Positions 1 to 16,706 of a DNA stretch of 64,000 nt are shown here, in pieces. The translations under genes and the position numbers were made by a program. Position 1 is the stretch's first letter, and each line of letters begins with the position of its first letter. The notes below the pieces were generated by a model, which worked only from the letters and a program-made list of their open reading frames with translations, was not told the DNA's origin and searched no databases. Source of the stretch: Denticeps clupeoides (lineage: Eukaryota > Chordata > Actinopteri > Clupeiformes > Denticipitidae); assembly GCF_900700375.1 (NCBI RefSeq), contig NC_041725.1, forward strand, positions 1,426,001-1,490,000. The letters are read 5' to 3'.

Positions 1-195
1 ATCATGGCCCGACTTTTCAAAAACTGTACATTACAAGAGCTCATGTGCTCATGGCCATATGGAAATGGAGCAGTAAACATTGAATGGTTGACTGTCTTTG
101 TTTAAATGCACCACACAGCATACTGGGCACATACTAACTTTGTAAAGATGATTACAGCTCTAATATAGACTCTATGTAGCCTGCAGTCTAAAACA

Positions 196-427
196 AAAGT
201 GAAAGTGAAGTGATTGCAATTGTGAAACACTGCAGCACAGCACACGGTGTACACAATGAAATGTGTCTTCTGCTTTTAGCCAATCACCCTTGGTGAGCAG
301 TGGGCAGCCATGACAATGTGCAGTGTGTGCGAATGGTGCTTTGCTCAGTGGCTCCTTGGCAGATTATGTATTGAAACAGCAACCTTCTTATTATGGGGCC
401 GCTTCCTTAACCACTAGGTCCCCACTA
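196..427 (-). repeat. SINE family B copy (tRNA-derived), nearly full
   Basis: On the plus strand this shows the 3' block (gtgaagtgattg, then cagcacagcacac, then the gagcagtgggcagccatga block) and ends in a reversed tRNA-like head (cttccttaaccactagg). Six other copies of the same family lie in the window, so the limits come from mutual comparison. It lies in the psmd2 intron that continues off the left edge. Confidence 0.75.
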
Positions 428-508
428 AGAACAAAAAGCTACAAATGCTAATTTTTTGGCAAATAAAAGTTTGTAATGAATCATTTTATTCTTTTAATGT
501 GTGTATAC

Positions 509-1080
509 TAGGGGTGTTAAAATTAATCGTATAATCGATGCATCGAGATGCAGACATGGACGATTGTGCATCGATGCAGTGCAAAACATAATCAATAATA
601 TCATGATGACGTCGAATTCAATTTCAGCCTGATCTGGGAACAGCGCCACTGCGGGTAGGAGTTTTACTCTGCACGTATTTTCAAGTGACCAATTTGGACA
701 TTACACATACCAAATATTAGTGCTTTTATGTAATACAAAATGAAATAATACAAGGTACTCGGTTCCTCTGCTTGGTGGAGATGTCGATCTGCATCAGGAC
801 CGGGGCAGACGATTAACTCCGCCCACAACATAGTGCCGTGTGCATTTAAAGGAGATCTACCAGTATATATAACTGTTACAGGGTGAGTGCGGACATAAGT
901 TTTTCTGCTCTGGAGCAAATCAGAGCATCCACACAGGCATACGAGACCTTAACTCTGGTATTTGGAAACATCATGTGACCATGTAGAAAATGGCTGGGAT
1001 GCATTGCGATGCATCGATATCGAGGTACTGCTAATCGTAATCGAATCGAATCGAGAGTCCAGTGAAGGTTCACACCTCTA
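509..1080. mobile_element. Non-autonomous hAT-type DNA element with 8-bp TSD
   Basis: The element is flanked by a perfect 8-bp direct repeat GTGTATAC at 501-508 and 1081-1088. Its ends are TAGGGGTGT and ACACCTCTA, inverted repeats with one mismatch. The 8-bp target duplication and TAGGGGTG-type ends are typical of hAT elements. The inside is rich in ATCGAT/CGATGCATCG motifs and has no transposase-like frame. A larger relative with matching end sequence lies at 45229-46756. Confidence 0.85.
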
Positions 1081-1553
1081 GTGTATACGGGAAGGAATTG
1101 GGGTGCCAAAGTGTCATTTCAGGAGACTAGAGTTATTAGAGTTATGTTCACTCTTAGAGTTATTAAGAGTGAACATTCATATGCATTTGGTGACAAAATA
1201 AATGACCAATATCGTTTACTATGTACACTACTGTTTTTGATCAACTTTTTTCCTGACAATATTACACAAAACACATCAAACTGTTCAAAAACACTGTCCA
1301 GACATTGAGACAATGACAATGGCACCTTGAATAGACAGTTATTAAATTTAAAATGTTACATATTTGCATGTGTAGAAAACATGTAGTAAGCCCCATTATC
1401 AGAAACAATTAGGTCTTGATTTCCAAAAGAATGTTGTATTCACCAATACAAGTTTGTCATGGATTCATTATACATATTTAGTTTTTCCTTAAAAACAAGA
1501 ACAGGACCCTACATTTTTGAACAGTGGTATATACGGTCATCCATGGGTTCTTA

Positions 1554-6007
<4,454 letters not shown>

Positions 6008-6277
6008 TGCTGTGCTACCCACTGTTCTCTCAGTGATTCTGCGCGTCTGGTGGCTTGTTCTTCTGTGGTTTTGTATGAGAAAGAATCAGAAGAGACCAGC
6101 GCAGCAGCGCCACCCTCGGCCGGAACGCGTGGTCGCTTCGAATAAAAGCTTGTGAATACAATTCAGAAAGCTAAACAGTAAACATTACAAATAAAAGTAA
6201 TTTGTAATTTGTCTTTTTTTGGTACTCTTACAAAAGTTTAACTTAACACTGCAATATGAATCATTGCTCTACACAGT

Positions 6278-7570
6278 GCATCCAGAACGTATCCACAGCA
6301 CATCACTTTTTCCACATTTTGGTATGTTATAGCCTTGTTCCATAATGGATTAAATTCATTTTTTTTCTTCAGAATTCTATCCACAACTTTCTTTCTCCTT
6401 TCTTTTGTTTCTTTCTTCCCTTAGGGGATTGGAATTTCATGTTCATTATTTCTCATTTGAGAAATTCGCTTTGCTTTGAACGTTTCCACAATACATAGTT
6501 GGAATTATTTATCATTTATTAAAAATAAAAAACATGAGAAACCACATGTACACAACTATTCACAGCCTTTGGTCAATACTTTGTCAATGCACCTTTGGAA
6601 GAAACGAGAGCCTCAAGGTTTTTTGAATAAAGAAGCTTGGCACACCAATCCTTGGTCAGTTTCCCCCATTCCTCTTTGCAGAACCTCTCAAGCTCCATCA
6701 GGTTGGATGGGAAGCATTGGTGCACTGCCATTTTAAGATCCGAGATGTTCAATCGGATTCAAGTCTGGGCTGGATCAGGGTGGTAGTAGCCTAGTGGGTA
6801 ACACACTGAACCAGAAGACCCAGATTGAAATCCCGCTTACTACCATCGTGTCCATGAGCAAGACACTTAACCCTAAGTTGCTCCAGGGAGACTGTCCCTG
6901 TAACTACTGATTGTAAGTCGCTCTGGATAAGGGCGCCTGATAAATGCTGCAAATGTAATGGACCACTCAGGGACATTCACAGAGTTGTCCTGAAACCAAT
7001 CCTTTGATATCTTGGCTGTGTGATTAGGGTCATTGTCCTGCAGAAAGAGGAACTGTCGCCCCAGTCTCCCAGTTCCTGCAGGTGAAAAACATCCCCACAG
7101 CATGGTACTGCCACCACCATGATTCACTGAAGGGATTGTATTGGCCTGGTGATGAGCGGTGCCTGGTGGTGCCAAATGTGACACCTGTCATTCACACCAA
7201 AGAGTTCAATCTTTATCTTATCAGACCAGAGAATTTTGTTGTTGTTTTTTTTTTACCAGAGACTCCAAAAGGCACCTCTACCATACAGGCCTGATTAGTG
7301 GATTGCTGCAGAGAAGGTTCTAGAAGGTTCTCCTCTGTCCACAGAGGACCTCTGGAGCTCTGACAGTGACCATGGGGCTCAGTCATCTAGATGAATTTGT
7401 CTGAAAGTTGAGTCATGGCAACTGGACTTTGTTCCCTTAATGTAGAGAACTTTGATTGACAGACTTCCCCAGATATGTGCCTCGAGACAATCCTGTCTTG
7501 GAGGTCTACAGACAATTTTTTTGCAAATATGCAAGTTAACTCTACAAAGGTGAGGTAGTATCAAGTCCAA
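6278..7570 (-). mobile_element. Tc1/mariner transposon, broken, split by a SINE
   Basis: A fish Tc1-like element in the interval between psmd2 and prss16. The left end carries a terminal-repeat-like block (gtgcatccagaacgtatcca ... ctttttccacatttt). The minus-strand transposase keeps the catalytic-domain motifs GGGSTMLWGCFSPAGTG and LQDNDPNHTA around 6990-7120, and the SPDLNPIEHL block lies on the other side of the SINE near 6740-6775. The HTH part is reduced to pieces around 7440-7530. Compared with full-length family members the reading frame is deleted in several places and cannot be functional. Confidence 0.85.
6778..6960 (+). repeat. SINE family A copy inserted in the Tc1 element
   Basis: A tRNA-derived head (ggtagtagcctagtgggtaa; B-box-like region degenerate), a middle (gagcaagacacttaaccc, gactgtccctgtaactactg) and a LINE-type tail (gtaagtcgctctggataagg ... 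aaatgtaatg). It separates two adjacent blocks of the Tc1 transposase, so it is younger than that element. Confidence 0.9.
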
Positions 7571-8110
7571 AAGTATGACCTAATTTGCTTGAGAATTTTG
7601 AGTCAATCATTTTCCATGGCTTTTCTAAGTAAAGTCAACTTATTACTTTTTTACAGTGTAGTGATGTAGTCAGTTGGAGTGGAAAAGAAAACTGAATGTC
7701 TGGTGAAAAATATGGAACAAATTAGAGCATCTGGAATAGATGTAGAGTATTTTTGTGCATATAGGTAACTTTAACTATAATATAATAAGATATCCTTGTT
7801 TTACTTATGATGTGGGTTTGACCTAAAAGAAATTATTGTTTTTGTCTGTTCTACTCAATACTTCTCAAGTACTATGTTGACTGGGTTAAACAGAATTGCA
7901 TTACTAAAACATTAATTAAAATACAATTACTAGACTAGACTAAAATATTAATGGATAATTCTGATTAAAAAAAAAACTGAAGGTCCAAGTCGTTCATCAG
8001 GTTTAAACCGTTATATATTTTTTAATAGCTGCGTCCCATAGCAATAGATGGCGACAAAGTCCAACACGAGAACGCGAAGAGGAAGAAGAGAAGAAGCGAA
8101 AAGTTCATCA

Positions 8111-8133
8111 TCACATGAGCGAGGTCACATGAC
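8111..8133. promoter_or_regulatory. Paired MiT/TFE-like E-boxes upstream of prss16
   Basis: Two CACATG E-boxes sit 14 bp apart, within TCACATGA (8111-8118) and GTCACATGAC (8124-8133), only 22-44 bp before the prss16 ATG. The second differs by one base from the CLEAR consensus GTCACGTGAC bound by TFEB-family factors, which control lysosomal genes. A regulatory role is inferred. Confidence 0.4.
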
Positions 8134-8154
8134 CCAAAGTGAGTTTAGGGAAAC

Positions 8155-11100
8155 ATGTTGGCTCCGGACTGTCGTATTTTATCGTTGCTTTTCCTGGTGG
8201 CTCTTTTGTTCTGTACGTCCAGCGCTTGGCGCTTTAAAGGGTTCCGCAGGTTCGGCACTTTGGGCGCAGATGGGCGGCATGGGGGGGAGATCGGAGCCGG
8301 GGTAGAGGAGCTGTGGTTCAGCCAGAGGCTGGACCATTTCAACGGAGCCGACGCGCGCGTGTGGAAACAGGTACAAAGCGCGCACACATCATTGCCAAAG
8401 GACAGTCATTCTGACTAGTGCTTCTCTGTGTGTGTGTGTATAGAGGTACTTTGTCAACGACAGCTTCCACGCCCCGGGAGGACCCGTCTTTTTAATGATC
8501 GGCGGAGAGGGAGCCGCTAATCCCGCATGGATGCAGTACGGAAGCTGGCTCTCGTACGCCCGGAAGTTCGGAGCCTTGTGTTTGATGCTGGAACACCGCT
8601 TCTACGGCAAGAGCCGCCCGACAGAGTGAGGCTGAGCCCGACCCTGACGCATGCGCAGTTGGAGAGCAGAACTCCCGACATGAGCGCTGCGGCGCAACCT
8701 GCCTTTAGCCGACACCTTCAGTCGGTGTACAAATCGAATTGAAAGTGCATGCGCAGAATCGTTTACCTAGCAATCGTTTACGTTACAATAAATAGACATT
8801 TAAATTAGGAAAGTAAAATGAGGAAACTACAACGTTCACATGCACAACATCTATAACGCTGTCTTGCAAAAGAGTGCGCTTCATTATGTACATGTAGCTT
8901 AGTAAAGTGACTTTTTGAAGAGAGTGAGATCAATGCTGCTCAAAAATATTCTAATAAGAATTATGTATGTTATTATTGTATGTAATAATTGTTTTCGTAT
9001 TAACTAAAAACTTTCCTCACGCTATCCAACAGCAGGTATACAAGGTGAATTGAATGTGTGAGTGAGTGGGGTGTGTTTGCACCTGTTTGTACTGAGCATC
9101 CTTTTTATTTATTTTATGGGCAAATTCATCCTGAATAATGTGTGTGTGTGTGTGTGTGTTTGTAGGGATCTCAGTGTCAAGAATCTGCACTTTCTCAGTA
9201 GTCGGCAGGCCCTTGCCGATCTTGCTCATTTTCGCACAGCCTTTGCAAGGACCCAGGGCCTGACCAACAACAAGTGGGTGGCATTTGGTGGGTCATACCC
9301 TGGGTCACTGGCTGCCTGGTTTCGTCTGAAGTACCCCCACCTTGTGTATGCTTCCATAGCAACCAGCGCCCCTATCCTGGCCCAAGTGAACTTCCCCGGT
9401 AAGAGTACACTTGTCTCGCTCTTGCTGGAAAAAAATTAAACACAGTTTTAGGGAAGTCATGGAATTTTTAAGACAATGATTTGTACGTTTCAGCTAGACT
9501 ATAGATAAAATATTTGTGCATACAGCTAACACACGCATATTTTATTCAAATGATTTATTTGTTTTGAATGGATGGAAGAGAAGGGAAGATGGAATGTTCT
9601 CTGAGAGGCAGATTGCTGATATGAAAAAGTCACAGGACTTTATGGTAAAGACTGGGAATTGTGTGCATGTGCATGTGACAACAGGTTTATAAATGCTCCA
9701 CAAGCGTGACTTGACCACGTTTAAAAAGCCACAAAGGTCAAGCCAAAATTGATGCGACCCAGTCTGATTTCTGCTCATATTCTACCCATCGAAAACTAAT
9801 GCCGATATTTCACTTGAACCCCCCAGACCACATACAGCACACACACTCCAAATAACACATTCCCTGTGCACAATACTTGTCTTTGTCAGAGCCCTGCCCT
9901 GTTCCTTCATGCGTAATAAAGGCTGGACACACATGCTTTCCACATAGTGTGGGAGGTTTTCCTGTCTTAGGAGATGCTAAAAGAAATATGGCACACACCC
10001 ACCTAAACTCCTAACTTTTCATTTTAGGAAAACAAGGTGTACTTGAGGATCATGATTTGAAGTATTATGGCAGGGATAGCCAGTGTTCCACTATGAGAAC
10101 CAATAATAATCAATATATCAATAATAATCAATACATTTAAAGAAATATTGGGAAACATTGCACCATCTGAAAATTGTGCATTGTGTAGTAATGAAACCCA
10201 TGTGCCCACAATGATTGGTTTAAAAAATGGACACCTGAAATGTTTCAAGATCTCATCTGCTTTTCTCTTGGTTGGTGGTTGTGGTCAGAGTACCTTGAGG
10301 TTGTATGGAGATCTTTGGTGGCTGAGAACCCAGAATGTCCCAAGATGGTGAAGCAGGCTTCTGACACTTTGATCCAAATGCTGCAGGATCCTCACACCTA
10401 TGACAACATCACTAAGGACTTCAGGTGAGATCTTATTTCTTGTAGTGGAAATGGATAATGAGTGTACAGGAGTTATTTGATTTCTCTATCAGTCTTCCAG
10501 TGACAATAAATCCAGTTCATCAATAAAAAGTTTTGATTATTTGACCTAACTGGTGTGCCTAACTGGCACACCAACTTGTTCACATGAATGTTTCCCCCTT
10601 CCAGTTTGCAGTTTTTTCCACCCTGAGCCATAACCATGTGTAGGAGGAACACAGACAGACAAATGATTGTTGTAAAAACCCTTTTAAGAAAAAATGACCT
10701 TTTCATGTGGGGTGACAGCAGAGTTGCCCCTTGCAGTAGGAGAGCACTGTTGTTAAAGAATTTGGTGAAACTGAGTCAGTTCTCCCTCCCCCTCTCTTTC
10801 TCTTGAAGACTGTGCTCAAGGTTACAGCTGGGTTCTCCGATGGACTCTGCTTATTTCCTGGAGTCACTGGCTGGAAACTTCATGGATGTGGTTCAGTACA
10901 ATGAAGACAATCGTGAATTTGAGGTGTGTGTGTATTTCAGTCCTCAGTCATCTGTATCAAAATCTGTATGCATGTGTAACAGTACATTAAAAATCTGTCT
11001 GCATAAATGCATGCACACACACAGAAAGGCATTAATTCTGCTGCTCCAATGTGAATGTGTGCTCCTTTTTCTCAAACGATCAACTATCAAATGTCCTTAA

Positions 11101-12826
11101 AAAGAAAGCAACTTGGGGAATATCGCAGGACATTTTGCAGGGCTCAGGAATTTTTCTCATGGCTACAGAGGGGGTTAGATTTTACCCTCACTAATATTTT
11201 CTAAGCAATCATATCCCATGTGTCCATGTGCGGACAGGGAGCTATTGGCACTAACATCACCATAAAGGTGCTGTGTGAAGTGATGCTGGACACGTCTCTC
11301 GGCTCTCCGTATTCACGCTACGCCAGCCTTGCCGGGCTTATGCTGCAGACCTTCTCCCAGACCTGCCTGGATGCACAATACTCCACGACCCTGCAGGAAA
11401 TGACCAACACCAGCTGGAGTGGAGCTGGAGCAGCAGGAGGTGTGTGTGTGTGTGTGTGTTTTAGGATTGTTTTGAATGATCTGTATGTGCTTAGTAGCCT
11501 GTTGTAGCTGTATTTGTTGTACGACACACTGCATTAGTCTCGTAACTTTAGGGACAAACTTGTGAAGTTGTTTCAGTTGTGGTGTGTTCTGGTACACATG
11601 CTTCATTTGTATTGCTAAGATCAATGGTGGTGCGAGCAAGCTGTTGACTCAGCTGAGTACTTCATTGTTTTAGTGTGGGGATGTGAGTGGTCATCCTGTC
11701 TTTTATCTTTTCTGTTTGATGTTTTTATTTTTATATAAATTGTTCTGGGGTGTGTGTGTCTGTGTGTGTTTGCATGTGTGCCTGTGAAGGGAGGCAGTGG
11801 GTTTATCAGACCTGTACAGAATTTGGGTTTTATCAAAGCACAGATTCCCCAAACCAGCCCTTCACTGGATTCCCTCTACCGTGAGTTCAATGTTAAAGAT
11901 TATATTTGAATATCTTTTTCTGTACTGATTAATTGTACCATTATTCTTCAGCTATCATCTACAGCAGTGCAGTGACTTTTACAACCTGAGTGCCTCCGAG
12001 TCAGCTTTCGAGGACGTGGTGCAACAGACTAATGAAGAATATGGCGGCTACAGTGTTAAGACTACACGCATTGTCTTCCCCAATGGCTCCATTGATCCCT
12101 GTGATGCGCTTGGCATGACTAGTGATCTTAGTGATGACCTCCCAGCCATTTTTATCAAAGGTCAGAAGTTCAAATGACCCATTTCTCAGTTGTATTTATG
12201 CACAAAACTATTATTTTAAGTTAACATTTTTATAGAACAACCAAGATAACAAGGCCAGAATTTCACTACATTAAGTACAATATGTCGCACATGGGTGCGT
12301 TTGCTAATCTTGTATCATTTACATTTATGGCATTTATCAGACACCCTTATCCAGAGCAACTTACAATTAGTAGTCACAGGGACAGTCTCCCTGGAGACAC
12401 TCAGGACTAAGTGTCTTGCTCAGGGACACAATGGTAGTAAGTGAGGTTTGAAAAAGTATGGATAAAATTAGTCACTTCTGGAGTTTTTAACCCTGCCCCT
12501 GTCAATATGTTCTCTGTGCTCATAAGACACAGGGTGTTGACATTTCAAACATGATCGTGGCTGCAAATGTTCTGGGATTATGCACCATATGATTACATTG
12601 GGGTTTAATTGAAGCATTCTGACAGGTAAACTGGAGAATCAGAGAGTGGCAAAACACTCTTTATGTGTTGCAGTGGCACAAAAATCCCCAGCTAACAATT
12701 TCTGCCTGTCCCTCAGGTACAGCTCACTGTGCTAACATGTACCCAGCTCGACCTCAGGATCCCCCCCAGCTGTCTCAGGCTCGGGAGCACATCTATGTGC
12801 TTCTCCAGAAGTGGCTGAAAGAGTGA
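8155..12826 (+). CDS. prss16: Thymus-specific serine protease PRSS16 (peptidase family S28)
   Basis: A 497-residue endosomal/lysosomal serine carboxypeptidase-like protease; in mammals it shapes class II peptides in thymic cortical epithelium (family knowledge). Nine exons: 8155-8370, 8444-8625, 9166-9398, 10289-10424, 10809-10923, 11238-11439, 11790-11880, 11952-12160, 12717-12826; summed length 1494 with all phases agreeing. Residues ~1-25 form a signal peptide ([17 protein letters not shown]). The S28 catalytic triad is visible: Ser in FGGSYPGS (exon 3), Asp in [12 protein letters not shown] (exon 8) and His in [10 protein letters not shown] (exon 9). The oxyanion-side [11 protein letters not shown] motif is in exon 2. 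Start chosen as the ATG opening the signal peptide. Several introns begin or end in TG repeats. Prolylcarboxypeptidase and DPP7 are relatives, but the LDHF, WQYGSW-like and GSPMDSAYF blocks fit PRSS16 best. Confidence 0.94.
12321..12450 (-). repeat. SINE family A copy, lacking most of its head
   Basis: Reverse-oriented tail (atttatggcatttatcagac, cttatccagag) and middle (gacagtctccctggagacac, cttgctcagggacacaatgg). It lies in the last prss16 intron. Confidence 0.85.
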
Positions 12827-12966
12827 AGGATACTCTCCATTACACTCTGCAATATACAAGGGGAAATCTATGTTTTTTCTGAAATTGTGTATAAGCAGCT
12901 GGTCCTAAACATGTTTGTGTATATAGGTGCCTGTGGGTTCTTTATATCACATTTGGAGATTTGAGA

Positions 12967-12972
12967 AATAAA
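12967..12972 (+). terminator. Poly(A) signal of prss16
   Basis: AATAAA, about 140 bp after the prss16 stop codon and before the next repeat begins. Confidence 0.7.
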
Positions 12973-13079
12973 ATCTTATTTTGATTAAGTTATGTATTTT
13001 TCTGCGTTGTCATTATGATCCAGAAAAAAAATCCTGTTGAAACTCTCTCTCACATCTCTCGCTCACACTCGCACACAAT

Positions 13080-13630
13080 ATCTATTTATCTCTGGAAACC
13101 ACTACATTTCAAACTCTGCACCATGGCCAAGACCAAAGAGCTTTCCCTTGATGTCAGGGACAAGATTGTGAACATACAGAAGGCTGGAATGGGCTACAAG
13201 ACCATCGCCAAGCAGCTGGTTGAGAAGTTGACAACAGTGGGTGCGATTATTCACAAATGGAAGAACCATAAAATAACTGAATCTCCCTCGGTCTGGAGCT
13301 CCATGAAACAGCTTACCTCATGGAGTTTCAATGATAATGAGAACGGTGTTGAACCAAGCTCTTTGGCATCAGCTCAACTCACCGTGTTTGAAGGAGGAGG
13401 AATGCTGCCTTTGAATCCAAGAACACCATTTTCACCATCAAACTTGGATTGGCTCAAGAAGAAGTTGCCAAGTTGCCAAAATCTCCCCCTAGATACGTGC
13501 AAGCCTTGTAGCCACCAAGTACTAAGGCACATTTTTTATTATTTTTTACATTTATTTTGAAAGTCATTTTTCTGTTTTTTTTTTTGGTTATGGTTCAAAT
13601 AAACCTACATTTGAAATTCTATAAAAAATC
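13080..13630 (+). mobile_element. Tc1/mariner remnant with internal deletion
   Basis: The N-terminal HTH domain of a Tc1 transposase is readable from 13123 (AKTKELSLDVRDKIVNIQKA, AGMGYKTIAKQL, TTVGAIIHKWKNHK). After that the sequence no longer fits transposase until a short C-terminal piece near 13470-13530. The 181-aa open frame here is therefore the shell of a deleted element and not a host gene. It begins about 110 bp past the prss16 poly(A) signal. Confidence 0.85.
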
Positions 13631-13639
13631 AGCAAGAGT

Positions 13640-15040
13640 ATATACTGCCGCACTGAAAACAATTTTTAAGATGATTAAGACTGATTAAGAGACAAATTTA
13701 ATATACATATAGGCTAAATGATTTTCATTATATTTACCATTGACAGCCTTGTTGCAGGAACATTAAGCTTAACTTCTAGAAGTGAAAGAGATTACTGGTC
13801 ATTATAAAGCCACAGTAGCAGAACAGGACATCACCTGCACATTTATCCCATCCATATTAGAGCAGTGGGCTAATATGAATGGTGCACTGGTAAAGTTAGT
13901 AGATTTGGTCCTTCCTTATTATCATCAGAAACCTGATTGGGGATGGTAACTCAGATGTCATGCTGTAAATATCTCCCAATGGACAGAGAAAAGCGATATG
14001 AATGGTATGTTGTCCTGGTAGTAGCCTAGTGGGTAACAGACTCACTTATAAACACTTAACACTGAGTGTCTCTAGGGGGACTGTCCCTGTAACTGCTGAT
14101 TGTAAGTCGCTCTGGAAAGAAATGTATGAACTGGCAGTGAAAGGGTTGATCACCAGCCACACTACTGTATATTTTGTTGATGAAGAAAGGTCATTATGTC
14201 TTTGCATATAGAGGTGGACCCCTAGGAGCTTAATAGAAGTCATCAGTGCACAGAACAAACCGTAATTCATGGCTGTCTGATATTTTGGATCAGGATAAAT
14301 ACAAAAATGTTTTAATTGTTGCCATCTGGCAAGCCAAACATTTTGCCAAACTAAGACTGCACAAAGGCTGTTTTGCCCCCGTAGGTCAGCTATTTCACCA
14401 CTGAAGGGCAGCTTTGATGGTTTCCCTGTTTCCGAGTTTCACTCGGCCTCTGTTTACCATGCAATACCATGTCCCCTTGGCTGCTACTGTTAGAGATCGC
14501 CACAGTGAATCAACTGGTCTGGTTGTTCACAAAAAAGATTTGGCAAAAGTCTTAGGCTGGATACCCTTCCTGACACCACCCTCCCCATTTATCCGGGCTG
14601 GGGACTGGCACAGAGAAACACGAGGTGACATGCATCCCTAGTGGCTGGGTTCTCTGATTACCCTGCAATAAACATGATCAAATAGAAAGGTGAACAAAAG
14701 TAGCACTCTGTGCTAGACTCACATATATTGATAGACACTGTATTAAGTCACCTTTAAACTCTGCCAGGACCGGAGTTTTGTGCCTCAGACCCACTTTAGG
14801 TCACAACCTATTATTATTAAAATCATGTCATTGTAACCTTTTGTGTTACGTCTACAATAGTGCACTGGTCTGTAAAGCCTTGTAATTCAGTGTATTTTTC
14901 TAAAATATTTCAAATTCCGTGGAAGGGTCGCAGCCTTCACCCCCTTATATACTCAACAAAATGCACCCAACAAAAAAAAAGTTTAGACACGCCCCTGGTT
15001 TCCAGAACGTTCTAGACGTCTCCGTGCCACCCTCCCTCTT
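13640..15040. other. Intergenic interval prss16-serpine2
   Basis: No gene seen. It holds a shortened SINE A copy at 14015-14116 and, at about 14490-14655, a block resembling a widespread fish interspersed repeat (ggctggatacccttcctgac, cccatttatccgggctgggg). The rest is AT-rich and unassigned. Confidence 0.5.
14015..14116 (+). repeat. SINE family A copy with internal deletion
   Basis: The head ggtagtagcctagtgggtaa is joined after a short gap to the middle gactgtccctgtaactgctg and tail gtaagtcgctctgga; the B-box region is missing. Confidence 0.8.
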
Positions 15041-15049
15041 TCTACACAT

Positions 15050-15430
15050 CCATTGACCGTGTTACGCCAGCAACAAAAAAAAAAGAGACGAGAATAAAGG
15101 AGGTGGCCAAGGGACACGATCAGCGTACGCGATCAACCCCGCACCATGTCCGCACAGCCAGCAAACATCAGACTGGCCCAAAGGGAGCTTAACCCCCAAC
15201 CATCATCCCAGAACACTGTGCAACTTTCCTCCGATACACCTGCCAGCGGAGATCGAACACGACGCTGCCCCACAGATGACAGACCTCGTGTCGCCTGGGC
15301 GTGTGGCGACAGTGACGCGAGGCGGGGAGCGAAATGACGCGGAGGGGGGCGGTAGGAGCGACTTTCCGAGCTGCGACTCCTCACAAGTCACAGTCGTGAC
15401 AGAGGACAGCAGGCGGAACCTCTCCAGAAG
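15050..15430 (+). promoter_or_regulatory. CpG-rich promoter region and probable non-coding exon 1 of serpine2
   Basis: A GC- and CpG-rich patch in AT-rich surroundings ends at a good donor, CCAGAAG|GTAAGAG, at 15430/15431. The next acceptor in phase with transcription is TTTATAG at 16701, five bases before the serpine2 ATG. This fits a 5'-UTR first exon followed by a 1.27-kb intron. The transcription start is not defined. Open frames across this patch (e.g. 15146-15337) show no family resemblance. Confidence 0.5.
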
Positions 15431-15966
15431 GTAAGAGCTCCGTCCATTACAGTCGCTACAGTGCTGAAGGTCGCGCAACTTGCTCGGACGTCGCAGTCGG
15501 TATCTGAAAGTTCGTATGACGGCGCGAGAGTCCGTCTGTAACCAGAAACGCCGAACAGCGCGGTCTGGACACGATACTGTGCAACCAAACACAAATAGAA
15601 TAAATATCCGAATATTGGACACATTCCATCTGGATATCGCAAAATGAAAGCAAAGTGTGTCAAATAAACCGACTTTAATTACTTATTAAAACTACTGGTT
15701 GTTCTTGTAACTTAAATCTGCTGCTCTCTGCATAGTGAACATTGTCCATGTTCTTTTCACCGACAGCAAAAGTCTTGACTTTGACTTCTGCTGTAAATTA
15801 TAGGTCAGGGATTACAGAGTAGGAGGATCTGACAATAACAAAACAATAAAATAAATTCCTTACCGCTCCACAATGCATCCACACATGCAATGTTGCACAG
15901 CGTTACAGATTCCTCAACCGCATAGACCTGTGACGGGAAACTGAGTACAAGCTGCTAGTGTGTGAA

Positions 15967-15988
15967 GTGTGTGTGTGTGTGTGTGTGT
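15967..15988. repeat. (TG)n microsatellite
   Basis: About ten GT/TG units in the probable first intron of serpine2. Confidence 0.8.
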
Positions 15989-16111
15989 TTCTGAAGACAG
16001 AAGAGTCTAGATTAACAGATACAGTCGAGTTTACCGCCTATAATACTGCACTATTATTACTGAAGCTGTTCTGTTACACTGACTTGTGAACTTGAGCAGA
16101 AACTATTTAGT

Positions 16112-16303
16112 GGTGGTAGTAGCCTAGTGGGTAACACACTCGCCTATGAACCAGAAGATCCAGGTTCAAATCCCACTTACTACCATTGTGTCCCTGAGCA
16201 AGACACTTAACCATAGGTTGCTCCAGGGGGACTGTCCCTGTAACTACTGATTGTAAGTTGCTCTGGATAAGGGTGTCTGATAAATGCTGTAAATGTAAAT
16301 GTA
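16112..16303 (+). repeat. SINE family A, full-length copy
   Basis: A complete copy: head ggtagtagcctagtgggtaa, B-box-like ccaggttcaaatcccac, middle gggggactgtccctgtaact, tail gtaagttgctctggataagg and the end taaatgctgtaaatgtaaat. It is one of the best templates for the family consensus. Confidence 0.93.
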
Positions 16304-16706
16304 TTTACACAGCTTTACTTTTTCCAGTCTTATTCTCAAACAGTTTTTTTTTTACAAAATCTACACAAATGATCAGTAATGGCAAACAGTGAGTGTGTTT
16401 ACACCCTTTGCTATGACACTCAAAATTGACCTTAGGTTATCATTGATCATCCTTAAGATTCTTCTACAACTTGATTGGAGTCCCAAGTGGTAAAATCAGT
16501 TGGTTGAACATCATTTGGAGTGGCACACACTTGTCTTTATGAGGGCTCACAGTTGACAGTGTATATCAGAGTAGAAACCAAGCAATGAATTCCAAGGAAT
16601 AATGTGTAGATGTCTGAGGTATATAAAAGCATCATAGAGTGAATGGATGTTTGCTGTGTAATTACATCCTTTCCTTCTTTCTCCCTTATCTTGGTTTATA
16701 GTTGTC

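Noticed and set aside
6778-6960. Possible tRNA gene
   Set aside because: The tRNA-like A and B boxes belong to a SINE head; the cloverleaf is not preserved and the same unit recurs about ten times.
13015-13560. 181-codon open frame as a host gene
   Set aside because: The first part is a Tc1 transposase HTH domain and the remainder is a deleted Tc1 body.
15146-15663. Open frames of 63-139 codons on both strands near the serpine2 promoter
   Set aside because: CpG-rich DNA with few stops; no conserved motif, and the splice signals there fit a non-coding exon.
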